64,000 bases of DNA. Source: Polyangiaceae bacterium (GTDB taxonomy: Bacteria > Myxococcota_A > Polyangia > Polyangiales > Polyangiaceae). The translations under genes and the position numbers were made by a program. The DNA is taken from contig JACKEA010000002.1 of NCBI GenBank assembly GCA_020633235.1, positions 434,001-498,000 of the forward strand, given 5' to 3'. Position 1 is the first letter of the stretch; each line of letters starts with the position of its first letter. Shown piece after piece: positions 16,735 to 26,355 of this stretch. Under the pieces are notes generated by a model, which did no database searches, had not been told where the DNA came from, and saw only the letters and a program-made list of their open reading frames with translations.

Positions 16735-17909
16735 GCGAGCCGCGCATTCGCAGCGTGAGCATCGAGCTGGAGTCGGATCACGGTGGCAGCACCGTGGTGG
16801 TGCGAAACCCCGACAGCCCGACTCAGCGCGTGTTCGTCGCGGGGCCTGCCACGGGCGCCGAGGTGAACGCCGCCCTCGCGCGCCTGGGCCTCGGCGCTCC
16901 GGCTTCGCTGCGGCCCGCGGCGCCCCTGGCCACCGCACCGCCCCCGAGCGTGCGCCTCAGCGCGACGCCGCCGCCGGTCAACGTGTCCACGCCGCCGCCG
17001 GAAGCCGTCGCCGGCCGCCTCGAGTCCCTCGCGGATCGCCTGCGCGCTCTGAACAGCGCGGTGCTGCGCGTCGGAAGTCTCACGCTCACGGAGAGCGTGG
17101 ACGAAGCCATCGACGCCATAGCGGAGCTGGTCGTCGCGCAGGAGCTGTCCGCCGTCGCGCGGCTCCTCACGCGCCTCGACGTCGCCCTCGGCGACGAGCG
17201 CGCCGGCGACGAGACCGCGCTGCTGCTCGGCGCCATCGCCGAGGTCGTGGACGTGCTCGAGAGCGGAGAGCCGCCGGCCGTGTTCGCCGAGCTCGGCCAA
17301 CGCGCGAGCGAGGATGTGCCCATCGGGGCCACGGAGCTCGTGGACGTGGGTCGGCACCGCGAGCGGATGCACTTCACGACCGAGACTCGGCTGCTCGTGG
17401 AGCTGGCGACGGGCATCCTGTATCGGGAGCACGGGCTACCGGCGCAGCTCTCCTACGGCCCGAGCGGTCGCAAGCTGATGGTCGACCTCGGCAGTCGCGA
17501 GGAGAGCGGCGCACCGGAGCGCCTGCGCATCTTCCAATACGAGTTCCGGCCCGCCGCCAGCGGCGAGGAGCTCGAGCGCGCCCTCGGCTTTGCCGAGAAA
17601 TCCTTGGCGTTGCCGCGCGACATCCGCGAGCGCCCACTGCTCTTGGCCGCGCTGCCCCGGGCGGTGTTCCTGGCGCCCGCAACCATCACCGTGGGCAAGG
17701 GCGGCAGCATTACCCTGACTGACGAAGACGGCGAGAGCCTGTCCGTCGCCCGCGGCGCCCCTGGCGAGGCGTTGCTCGAGCTGCTTTCGGCGTCCGAGGA
17801 GCCCGCGGCCCTGAGCGGCGCCCTGGTGCTCGGCCCCGAGGGCATCGCCCTGAGTCCCTGGGCCGCCGTGCTTCGCGATCCATGCCGGGTAGCGCAGCTG
17901 TCACTGTGA
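16731..17909 (+). CDS. hypothetical protein with Pro-rich linker
   Basis: A 392-residue soluble protein. The GTG start at 16731 overlaps the TGA of the HEAT/TPR gene. Residues 1-65 form a small beta-rich N-terminal part (RIRSVSIELESDHGGSTVVV), followed by a Pro/Ala linker (APPPSVRLSATPPPV). A helical section follows (about 95-190) and then a beta-rich C-terminal part (LLVELATGILYREHGLPAQL, TITVGKGGSITLTDEDGE). No family is recognised. It is the third gene of the operon, and aspartokinase begins 49 nt downstream. Confidence 0.66.
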   Translation: MSEPRIRSVSIELESDHGGSTVVVRNPDSPTQRVFVAGPATGAEVNAALARLGLGAPASLRPAAPLATAPPPSVRLSATPPPVNVSTPPPEAVAGRLESLADRLRALNSAVLRVGSLTLTESVDEAIDAIAELVVAQELSAVARLLTRLDVALGDERAGDETALLLGAIAEVVDVLESGEPPAVFAELGQRASEDVPIGATELVDVGRHRERMHFTTETRLLVELATGILYREHGLPAQLSYGPSGRKLMVDLGSREESGAPERLRIFQYEFRPAASGEELERALGFAEKSLALPRDIRERPLLLAALPRAVFLAPATITVGKGGSITLTDEDGESLSVARGAPGEALLELLSASEEPAALSGALVLGPEGIALSPWAAVLRDPCRVAQLSL

Positions 17910-17958
17910 CGACCGCCGTCTCTTGGCCCAGCCAAGACGACCGTGGTACGCGCCGAGC

Positions 17959-19164
<1,206 letters not shown>

Positions 19165-19174
19165 TTTTTTTTGG

Positions 19175-19198
19175 CGCGGCGCGAACCCTCGCGCCGCG
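19175..19198. repeat. palindromic intergenic repeat (REP-like) forming a 10-bp hairpin
   Basis: A perfect inverted repeat, CGCGGCGCGA (19175-19184) and TCGCGCCGCG (19189-19198), with a 4-nt loop. It lies between convergent lysC and the next minus-strand gene and matches the core of the intergenic repeat family. A run of eight T lies before the hairpin at 19165-19172, the wrong side for a classical terminator of lysC. Confidence 0.65.
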
Positions 19199-19729
19199 TC
19201 ACTCCACCCGCGGCAGGTGCACGCAAATGTCCACGCGCCCGGCGCGCGGGCGCGTCCGTCCCTTGTGCTTCGCGTGATGCGTCACGTGCGCTTCGAGCGG
19301 CGCATCGAACTCTCTGACGTGCCAAGCGAAGAAGCAGGGCGGCTCTTGTCCGCAGTCGCAGACCTCCGAAGGTGCACCGAGCGCAGCCGTGAGCTCGTCA
19401 CGGCTCATGTCGACGTGCAAGCCCCGAGGCAGAGCTCCCGCGAAGGCGTGGTAACGCTCGATGCCCTCTTGGAAGAACTGCGCTTCGACGAGCGTGCCGC
19501 TCTTGACCGCGTAGCTGCCGACAGGACCGCCCTTGCCCCAACCCACCCAGAACAGCAGCCGCACGCCAATGCGTCGCAAGTCCGCGCTGGCGAAGCCACT
19601 CCCCGCCGCGAAGCTCGGCAGCTTGCCGCGGTGTCCGCGGACGAACGCTCCCACCCGCCGGTCTCCCCCGTGCAACCCCAGCAGCGTGCGGACCGTCGCG
19701 TAGATGTCGTCGTCGGACCGAGCGCTCAT
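19199..19729 (-). CDS. hypothetical protein
   Basis: A 176-residue soluble protein beginning MSARSDDDIYATVRTLLGLHGG. It has a basic central part (FVRGHRGKLPSFAAGSGF) and three Cys residues close together (VCDCGQEPPCFF) that could bind a metal. No known family. The end abuts the hairpin at 19175-19198. Codon bias is normal and the divergent lipoprotein gene begins 105 bp away. Confidence 0.58.
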   Translation of the reverse strand: MSARSDDDIYATVRTLLGLHGGDRRVGAFVRGHRGKLPSFAAGSGFASADLRRIGVRLLFWVGWGKGGPVGSYAVKSGTLVEAQFFQEGIERYHAFAGALPRGLHVDMSRDELTAALGAPSEVCDCGQEPPCFFAWHVREFDAPLEAHVTHHAKHKGRTRPRAGRVDICVHLPRVE

Positions 19730-19834
19730 GGCGTCAGCCGATCAAACCACGGCTCGAAGAGCCCATGGGACTGATTTCTTCGATCGACACCGGGCGTCAG
19801 CCGGGGCGGCCCGCGCTGTAGTACGCTCGCAAAC

Positions 19835-20527
19835 GTGATGACGAAGATGCGGTGCGCGGCATTCCTGGGCCTCGGGCTGGCGATCGCGGCGTGCAGCTCC
19901 GGCTCCGGCGGTGGACCCGCGAACGGCAACGACGGCGGCGGCGCCGCCAGCGGTGGCAGCTCCGGAGCCGGCGGCGGGGGCGGAGCCGCGGGCGCGGGGG
20001 CGGGCGCGGGCGCGGGCGCCGCGGGCGGGACGGCGGGAGCTTCGGGCGCCCCCAGCTGCCAGGAGCTCGCGGCGTGTGCGAAGAGCTTTCCGGACTACGT
20101 CAGCTCCGAGAGCGCCGCCGCGCTGAACCTCTCCGGTCCGCTGGACGTACCGTGCAGCTTCATCGATCCTTCGTTTCCGGATCAGCCCGGGACCTGCGCC
20201 GACGGCTACGGCTGCGGCCCGACGACGGCGTGCTGCAACCTGCTCTCCGCGGCCGAGCAACCCGCATGTCTCACCCAGTACGCTCAAGGAGACGACGCAA
20301 GCTGCGGAAGCACCCTGGGCGCCCTGCACGCCCAGAACATCTGCGTCGGTGGTTGGGACCAGGACTGGTGCGGCAAGCTCTCTGCGTGCTGCCCGACGCT
20401 TCCGGATCCCCCGAATGACCCCAACTCTCCCGCGCTGCACTGCACGCAGACGACTTCCGCCGCGGATCCCCATGCGTGCCTGACCGTCCTGCTCGGTGAG
20501 CTGATGGCAGGCTTCTGCAACGGCTGA
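19835..20527 (+). CDS. Cys-rich lipoprotein with a Gly/Ala/Ser linker
   Basis: A 230-residue surface lipoprotein. The signal MTKMRCAAFLGLGLAIAAC puts the lipid Cys near residue 20, followed by a roughly 50-residue Gly/Ala/Ser linker typical of Polyangiales surface proteins. The C-terminal 150 residues contain about 13 Cys, arranged as SCQELAACAKSF, GYGCGPTTACCN and KLSACCPTLPD, a disulfide-rich domain. The function is unknown. It converges on the TPR gene with a 47-bp gap. Confidence 0.7.
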   Translation: MMTKMRCAAFLGLGLAIAACSSGSGGGPANGNDGGGAASGGSSGAGGGGGAAGAGAGAGAGAAGGTAGASGAPSCQELAACAKSFPDYVSSESAAALNLSGPLDVPCSFIDPSFPDQPGTCADGYGCGPTTACCNLLSAAEQPACLTQYAQGDDASCGSTLGALHAQNICVGGWDQDWCGKLSACCPTLPDPPNDPNSPALHCTQTTSAADPHACLTVLLGELMAGFCNG

Positions 20528-20574
20528 GCTCTCCGTTCCAAGCCAAGAGCCTCGAGACCGCCGCGGCTCGCTGG

Positions 20575-22776
20575 TCAGCTCGAGCGTTCGAGCTCGGCTT
20601 GGTACAGGCTTGCTTCGTCGAGGCGCCCGCTGTCGCGGGCGCGCTCGACGAGGCGTGCGAGCGTCTCCCGCACTCGCGGGCGGAGCCGCTCGCGCTCGGC
20701 GTCCGTGGCGTCCTCGATGCGCGCGCTCAAGACGGCGTGGGCCTCTTCCACCCGGGACAGCGACAGCAACGTGTCGGCGAGCTCGACGGCGAGCTCGAGA
20801 TTGTCGGGATCCGCACGGAGCGCCGCGGAGAGGCGTTCGGCGCGCTCGTCCGTGTCTTCGGCTTCGGGCGGCGTGGTGTCGTGCGTCGCGTTCGACTCCG
20901 GTTCCGGTTCCCGCTCGCGCCGAGCTCTGAGAGCGAGGGCCGCCGCGACCTCGCGATAAGCCGCCGCGACGTGGGCGTCGCGCGGGGCGATGCGGAGCGC
21001 CACCGCCAGGTGGCGCTCCGCCGCGACCCAGTCGCGCACCACCTCGCGCTCGAAGCGCGCGGCTTCGCCGAGCCAGGTGACGGACGCCTCGGGCGGCGCG
21101 TCGGCGAGCTCGATCACGTCCCGGAGCCGCGCGTAGCCGAGGCTCGCCCCGGCGAGATCGCCGATGGCCGCGCGCCACGTCGCCTCCAGGTAGCGCGCTT
21201 CCACCACGCGCGCGGACGACGCCGGCACCTGCCGCACCCGCGCGACCGCTCCCGGCAGGTCGCCGAGATCCCGCGCCATCAAGCGCGCCATGTCGATCAA
21301 TGCGTCGGCGTCGGCGCGGCCGCTCTCCTCGCTGAGCGTCACCGCGCGCGAGAGCAGCGCGAAGGCGCGCTCGCTCTTGCCCACTTCCATCAGTGCCCGC
21401 GCCAGGCCCGCCGTCGCGGCGGCGTCATCCGGCGCGTAGCGCAGCGCGCGTTCGTACACGCGGCCCGCGTCGCGCACGAAGCCGCGATCGGCGAGCGCCC
21501 GCGCCGCGCGCAGGCACACGTCGTGGCGCTCCCGCGCGCTGAGCGCTGCGGCTTCCAGATGCTCGGCGTCCGCCAAGGCTGCGTCCACGTCGCCGAGCCC
21601 CAGGCGCTCGGAAAACCGGGCCCAGCGCACCGCGAAGAGCCCGGGCGCTCGGGCCACCGCTTCGTCGAGGGCCGCGCGCCGCTCCCGCGCCCCCGGCGAC
21701 AGCTCCGAGAGTCTCAAGTGGCCCAGGGCGGCCAGCGGCGCGTACACCTCGCCGTTCAGGGAATGCCGCATCGCTTCGGCGGCGGCATCGAGCTCCCCCG
21801 TGCGCGCCAAGAGCTCCGCCGCGAAAGCACCGGCTTCGGTCACCGCCACCGTCTCGTGCAGCATGCCCAGCGCCGCTTCCGCGCGGTCGCCGTGAGCAGC
21901 GTCGATCTCCGCGACCAGCTTGACCAGCTCCGGGTGGCGCGGCGCCGAGGACAGCGCCGCGACGTACGCCCGGCGCGCGCCCTCCACATCTCCGGCGGCG
22001 AGGGCGTCGTCGGCCTCGCGGCAGAGGTCCGCGAGGGAAAGAGCGCGCGCGCTCACTTCGCCGAGCTCGGCCGGCAGAAAGGTGGAGTCGAGCTCCACCG
22101 CGACGCGATCTCCCGTGACCACCATGCTGCCGAAACGCACGCGCTCCGCCGCCGGCACGCGCGTACCGATCGCGGGTAGCACCACGCGACCGATGCGGGC
22201 GCCAACCCGTGGCAGCGAGAGCACGCGCCCGCTGCGCTGAAAGATGTTGCCGAGCACGGTGTCCGCCGCGCGCAGCGCGTAGCCGAGGGCCGGCCCATCG
22301 AGCCCCACGCCGCGGGCGCGTCCGACGACGAAGCGCGCGCTGCCGAGCATCGGCGCCCAGGTCAGCTCGAAGCACAGCGCGGAGCGTTCCGACGCGATGC
22401 CGATGGCGATGCCGTCCGGCGCACCCCAAGCGCGGGGCGGCGACGACAGCGGCCCGAGCACGTCCCCCACTCGTGAGTGCAGCCAGCGTCCGAGGCGATC
22501 CAAGCTCAGCTCCACGCGCACGTGCTCCAGATCGCCGCGGCGGTGACGAAAGCTCGGAACTCCGCCGGCGAGATCCAACGGGAACTTGAGCCCTGGCAGG
22601 GTGAAGGACAGCTGAGCCACCACGAGCGGGCCGATCTCCACCGGCTCGTACAGCTCCATGCCCAACGCTCCGCGCGCGACCGTGAGCCGGAGCGGCACCC
22701 GGTCGTCCACCGGGTCGACCGGCGGGGGCGACAACCCCACCAGAGGCGGGGCCGGGGACGAGTGGGGCGGCGTCAC
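20575..22776 (-). CDS. large TPR-rich protein
   Basis: A 733-residue protein with a GTG start at 22776. The N-terminal 215 residues are beta-rich (VPLRLTVARGALGMELYEPV), with no membrane segment. From about residue 240 to the end there are at least eight TPR/Sel1-like helical pairs (ARRAYVAALSSAPRHPELVKL, DAGRVYERALRYAPDDAAATA, AERHLAVALRIAPRDAHVAAAY), and a short acidic insert near residue 640. Its partners are unknown. It is followed downstream by the 3' end of the Cys-rich lipoprotein gene on the other strand, and its start is 175 bp from the mlaC-like gene. Confidence 0.72.
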   Translation of the reverse strand: MTPPHSSPAPPLVGLSPPPVDPVDDRVPLRLTVARGALGMELYEPVEIGPLVVAQLSFTLPGLKFPLDLAGGVPSFRHRRGDLEHVRVELSLDRLGRWLHSRVGDVLGPLSSPPRAWGAPDGIAIGIASERSALCFELTWAPMLGSARFVVGRARGVGLDGPALGYALRAADTVLGNIFQRSGRVLSLPRVGARIGRVVLPAIGTRVPAAERVRFGSMVVTGDRVAVELDSTFLPAELGEVSARALSLADLCREADDALAAGDVEGARRAYVAALSSAPRHPELVKLVAEIDAAHGDRAEAALGMLHETVAVTEAGAFAAELLARTGELDAAAEAMRHSLNGEVYAPLAALGHLRLSELSPGARERRAALDEAVARAPGLFAVRWARFSERLGLGDVDAALADAEHLEAAALSARERHDVCLRAARALADRGFVRDAGRVYERALRYAPDDAAATAGLARALMEVGKSERAFALLSRAVTLSEESGRADADALIDMARLMARDLGDLPGAVARVRQVPASSARVVEARYLEATWRAAIGDLAGASLGYARLRDVIELADAPPEASVTWLGEAARFEREVVRDWVAAERHLAVALRIAPRDAHVAAAYREVAAALALRARREREPEPESNATHDTTPPEAEDTDERAERLSAALRADPDNLELAVELADTLLSLSRVEEAHAVLSARIEDATDAERERLRPRVRETLARLVERARDSGRLDEASLYQAELERSS

Positions 22777-22882
22777 CGAGGGATCGTATCAGCCGCCCGG
22801 CCCGGCCGGTAATTCGCGACGAACCAGGCTGACGCAGTGCGACATTTCCGGTTCCGCGCTGCCCCGACATCCAGCGCCAAAG

Positions 22883-22901
22883 GCCCGAACGCGTCTCGGG
22901 C
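22883..22901 (-). terminator. weak hairpin downstream of the mlaC-like gene
   Basis: Stem GCCCGA / TCGGGC with a 7-nt loop. On the minus strand it is followed by CCTTTGG, a poor U tract. It lies in the 175-bp gap between the mlaC-like stop (22952) and the TPR start (22776). Low confidence. Confidence 0.3.
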
Positions 22902-22951
22902 GGCCTCCGGCATCTGTGCCGAAGTCCGCCCGAGCACCCCCGCGGCAAGGC

Positions 22952-23548
22952 TCACACGTCTTCTTTGGCGGCCTTCTTCTTCATGCGGCTGAGCAGCTCG
23001 TCGAAGCCCTTCTTCTTGATCACGCGGTTGAACTGGCTCTTGTAGTTCCGCGTCAGGCTCGAGCCCTCGGTCACGATGTCGAACACGCGCCACTTGCCCT
23101 TCACCTTGTGCACCACGTAGTCGATGCTCACGGGCTCTTCGCGCTTGTTGTTCTTGCTCTTGGCCACGGTGCGGACCAGCTTGCCCGCCTTGGCGTCGGA
23201 AGCGCCCTTGTAGCTGACGTCGTAGTCGAGGGTCTTCTTCAGGTTCTTGCGATAGGCGTTGCGCACCAGGCGCTTGAGGACGTCACGGAAGTCCTTCTTC
23301 TGCTCGTCCTTGAGCCCGTCCCAGTGCTTGCCGAGGGACTCCTTCGCGAGAGTGTCGTAGTCGAGCATCTCGTCGAAGGCGGCATCCACCTTGGCGTCTG
23401 CGGACTTGCCCTTCTTGAGCAGGTCGGTGAGCTTCGCTTGCTGATCCTTCACGAAGCCTTCCGGTGTCGGCTCCGCCGCGGCGACGCGAGGCAGGGCGAA
23501 GACGAAGGCGAAAGCAGCCAGCAGGGACAGGACGAAACGGCGATTCAT
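22952..23548 (-). CDS. MlaC/Ttg2D-like phospholipid-binding periplasmic protein
   Basis: A 198-residue exported protein. The signal peptide is MNRRFVLSLLAAFAFVFALPRVAAA. The MlaC/Tol-Ttg2 pattern is visible: ESLGKHWDGLKDEQKKDFRDVLKRLVRNAY, KTLDYDVSYKG, and PVSIDYVVHKVKGKWRVFDIVTEGSSLTRNYKSQF. MlaC carries phospholipids between the outer membrane and the MlaFEDB transporter. The start is the ATG at 23548 with GAGGAAA just upstream; a TTG four codons earlier is rejected. The other mla genes are not in the window. Confidence 0.85.
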   Translation of the reverse strand: MNRRFVLSLLAAFAFVFALPRVAAAEPTPEGFVKDQQAKLTDLLKKGKSADAKVDAAFDEMLDYDTLAKESLGKHWDGLKDEQKKDFRDVLKRLVRNAYRKNLKKTLDYDVSYKGASDAKAGKLVRTVAKSKNNKREEPVSIDYVVHKVKGKWRVFDIVTEGSSLTRNYKSQFNRVIKKKGFDELLSRMKKKAAKEDV

Positions 23549-23720
23549 GGGTTTCCTCAATGTTGGGACTCAGTCCGTTGTACGCAACTCGGGTGCCAAT
23601 CCTTCAATGCCGGGGGCGTACTCGGCGTTAAATCCACGAAAACGAAGGAAATTGGTAGCCCTCGGCTTCCCGTCCCACGGGCCGGAAGGGGCGTCGGGGG
23701 TGACTCCTGTGGCAGGGGCG

Positions 23721-25034
23721 TCACGCACCAGCGTTCACGGCCAGCCGACCGAGGTGGACGCGGAAGCGTGCGCCCCGGCCGTGCTCGCTCTCGACCTCCA
23801 CCACGAAGCCATGATCGTCGGCGATGCGCTTGACCACCGCCAGCCCCACGCCGGTACCGTGGGAGCGGGTGGTGAAGAACGCGTCGAACAGGCGTTCCCG
23901 CGCGTCCGCGTCGATGCCGATACCCTGGTCCGCGACCTCGAGCACGACATCGTCGTCCACGAGAGAGATCGAGACGTCGACGTCATCCCCCGCGCTCGAT
24001 GCCTGCACGGCGTTGCGGACCAGGTTCCACACCAGCTGACGCAGCTGGGCGGCGTCCGCCAGCACCGGCGCGTGCTCGACGCCGGAGTAGCTCACCTGCA
24101 CGTCGGACACGGCGCGGCCCGACTTCGCCGCCAGCTCGACCACGTCGCGCACCACCGCCGCGGCGTCCACTTGGGTGAGGCTCGGCACGCGCGGCCGGGA
24201 CAGATCCATCATGTCCGTCACCAGATCGTTCAAGCGCGCGGCCTCCCGTTGCACGATCTCGCACAGCTGGCGATCTTCGTCGTTGAGCGCGGGGCTGTCG
24301 CGCAGCAGCTGGATGGAGCCCGCGATGGAGCCCAAGGGGTTTCGGATCTCGTGGGCGAGCCCCGCGGCCAGCCGTCCGAGGGCCGCCATGCGCTCAGCCT
24401 GCTCCGCACGCTCTTCCGCCTGAGCCAGCTGACCCCCCGTCAGCCGCAAGCGCTCGGCGAGGTAGCCCGCGAGCAGCGTGACCACCACCAGCATCAGCAG
24501 GTTGACGGCGATGTAATAGGAAAGCTCGCTGGAGGAGATCTGATACAGCGCCCGCGGCTGATCCGGTGGCGGCGCCAGCCAGCCTTGGCGCAGCGCCAAG
24601 ATCAAACCGCCGAACGCCCCGGCCCCAGCCGCGCCCGCGATGCCCGCGCCGCGGAGCCCCGTGTACACCGCGCCGACCAGACAGCTGAGTCCATAGAACG
24701 ACGTCGCTCCGCTGGAAGCGCCGCCGGACAGGTACACCACCACCGTCCAGGTGAGCTGGTCGAACACCAGCTGCGCGTCCGCCAAGAGCTCGATGTGCTT
24801 GCCCGAGCGCAGCACCGCCGCGTAGCCGCCGGTCAGCGCGAAGGACACCGCCAGCGTCACCAGCGCCATGCGTACGGTGAAGGAGTCGATCGAGAACCCG
24901 TTGCGCAGGAACAGGAAGCCGATCAGCGCCAGCGCCGCCGTCAGGAACGCCAGCCGGGCACCCGTGATCCAGGCCAGGCGCCGCGGCAGCGGCGCGCCAG
25001 CGAGGGAGTCCGGAATTCCGAGTCGTACCGCCAC
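23721..25034 (-). CDS. pilS: PilS-like sensor histidine kinase
   Basis: A 437-residue membrane sensor kinase. It has about six N-terminal membrane helices (residues 28-185) and the HisKA box LAAGLAHEIRNPLGSIAGS, with the phospho-acceptor His near residue 222. The N box is NLVRNAVQASSAG and the G boxes are VADQGIGIDADAR and GTGVGLAVVKRI. It starts with a GTG 14 nt after the pilC stop. PilS with PilR senses the major pilin and controls pilA transcription through sigma-54. In Myxococcus xanthus the order pilC-pilS-pilR-pilA is known; here pilR and pilA are absent downstream. Confidence 0.82.
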   Translation of the reverse strand: MAVRLGIPDSLAGAPLPRRLAWITGARLAFLTAALALIGFLFLRNGFSIDSFTVRMALVTLAVSFALTGGYAAVLRSGKHIELLADAQLVFDQLTWTVVVYLSGGASSGATSFYGLSCLVGAVYTGLRGAGIAGAAGAGAFGGLILALRQGWLAPPPDQPRALYQISSSELSYYIAVNLLMLVVVTLLAGYLAERLRLTGGQLAQAEERAEQAERMAALGRLAAGLAHEIRNPLGSIAGSIQLLRDSPALNDEDRQLCEIVQREAARLNDLVTDMMDLSRPRVPSLTQVDAAAVVRDVVELAAKSGRAVSDVQVSYSGVEHAPVLADAAQLRQLVWNLVRNAVQASSAGDDVDVSISLVDDDVVLEVADQGIGIDADARERLFDAFFTTRSHGTGVGLAVVKRIADDHGFVVEVESEHGRGARFRVHLGRLAVNAGA

Positions 25035-25048
25035 GGGGGCGATCCTCG

Positions 25049-26263
25049 TCAGTCGGCCTTGATGTTGCCTGCCAGGGAGAAGATGGGCAGGTACATCGCC
25101 ACCAGCACCACGCCCACCATGCCGCCCACGCCCACCATCAAGATGGGCTCCAGGGCGCTGGTGAGGGCCGCCACCGCGATGTCCGTTTCTTCTTCGTAGA
25201 AGTCGGCGATCTTGCTCAGCATCTGATCCAGCGCGCCGGTCTGCTCGCCGACCGCGATCATCTGCACCACCATGTCGGGGAAGACGTTGGCCTCCATCAG
25301 CGGCTCGGCCATGTTGCGGCCTTCACTGATGCGCTGACGCACGTGCAGGATGCCGCTCTCGATCACGACGTTGCCGCTGGTGCGAGCGCAGATGTCGAGG
25401 GCGTCCAAGATCGGAACACCGGACTGGAGCAGCGTGCCCAGCGTGCGCGTGAAGCGAGCCACGGCGATCTTCCGGAGCACCGGACCGAGCAGCGGCAAGC
25501 GCAGGATGGTCTGGTGGAAGAAGCGTTTTCCGCCGGGTGTGCGGTAGGTGTAGACGACGGCGATGGTGGCGATGATCACCGCCACCGCGATGAACGGCAG
25601 GTAGGAGACGAAGCCGTGGGAGAGCGCCACGATGATCTGGGTCAGCTTGGGCAGCGCGTCCTTGCCACCGCCGAAGTCCTTGAACATGCGCTCGAAGGCG
25701 GGGATGACGAAGGTGAGCAGCACGGTCATGACGCCGGCAGCGATCACGATCACGATGCTGGGATAGACCAGCGCGCCGCGGACCTGGCGCACCAACTTCT
25801 GGCGCTTCTCCAGGTAGATCGACAGGCGGCTCATGATGGTGTCCAAGATGCCGCCCACCTCGCCGGCGTGGACCAGGTTGACGAACAGCTCGTCGAACAC
25901 CTTGGGGTGCCGCCGGAGGGCGTCGGAGAAGCTCGCGCCCTGCTCCACGGAGTTCTTCACGTCCTTCAGCACGCCCGCGAACACCTTGTTGGACTGCTGG
26001 CCCGCCAAGATGTCGAGGCACTGCACCAAGGGCAGACCCGCGTCGATCATGGTGGCGAACAGGCGGGTGAAGGTGACCAGGTCCTTGACGCCCACGCCGC
26101 TGCCGAGCTGGAACGAGAGCGCAGCGACCTTTTTCTTCACCTTTACCGGCGAAAGTTGCTGCTGGCGCAGGCGCGCGTTGACGGTGGCCTCGTCCTCGGC
26201 CTCCATCGTGCCCTTGCGCAGCTCGCCGGTGCGGGCGCGTGCTTCCCAAACGAATTCAGCCAT
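25049..26263 (-). CDS. pilC: type IV pilus inner-membrane protein PilC (GspF family)
   Basis: A 404-residue protein of the PilC/GspF family. It has the N-terminal cytoplasmic part MAEFVWEARARTGELRKGTMEAED, the repeated GspF domains (TRLFATMIDAGLPLVQCLDIL and the parallel RFTRTLGTLLQSGVPILDAL), VGEQTGALDQMLSKIADFYEEE, and membrane helices near 170, 220 and 375. It forms the inner-membrane platform on which the PilB and PilT motors act. The start is the ATG at 26263. pilB and pilT, which normally precede it, are absent. Confidence 0.94.
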   Translation of the reverse strand: MAEFVWEARARTGELRKGTMEAEDEATVNARLRQQQLSPVKVKKKVAALSFQLGSGVGVKDLVTFTRLFATMIDAGLPLVQCLDILAGQQSNKVFAGVLKDVKNSVEQGASFSDALRRHPKVFDELFVNLVHAGEVGGILDTIMSRLSIYLEKRQKLVRQVRGALVYPSIVIVIAAGVMTVLLTFVIPAFERMFKDFGGGKDALPKLTQIIVALSHGFVSYLPFIAVAVIIATIAVVYTYRTPGGKRFFHQTILRLPLLGPVLRKIAVARFTRTLGTLLQSGVPILDALDICARTSGNVVIESGILHVRQRISEGRNMAEPLMEANVFPDMVVQMIAVGEQTGALDQMLSKIADFYEEETDIAVAALTSALEPILMVGVGGMVGVVLVAMYLPIFSLAGNIKAD

Positions 26264-26355
26264 GAAGCTCTCGGTCTAGTGCCGCGTCGCACAGCATAAC
26301 GCGGGTCTTTCGCCAGAACCAAAGCTCGTGCACTTTCCGACCCCGGAGACGTGTT

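Noticed and set aside
13669..16938. 1089-codon minus-strand frame antisense to the acidic and HEAT genes
   Set aside because: His/Arg/Gln-rich shadow of the plus-strand genes, with no domain content.
19165..19198. Classical rho-independent terminator for lysC
   Set aside because: The T-run precedes the hairpin instead of following it on the plus strand, and on the minus strand it reads as A's. Kept only as a repeat/hairpin.
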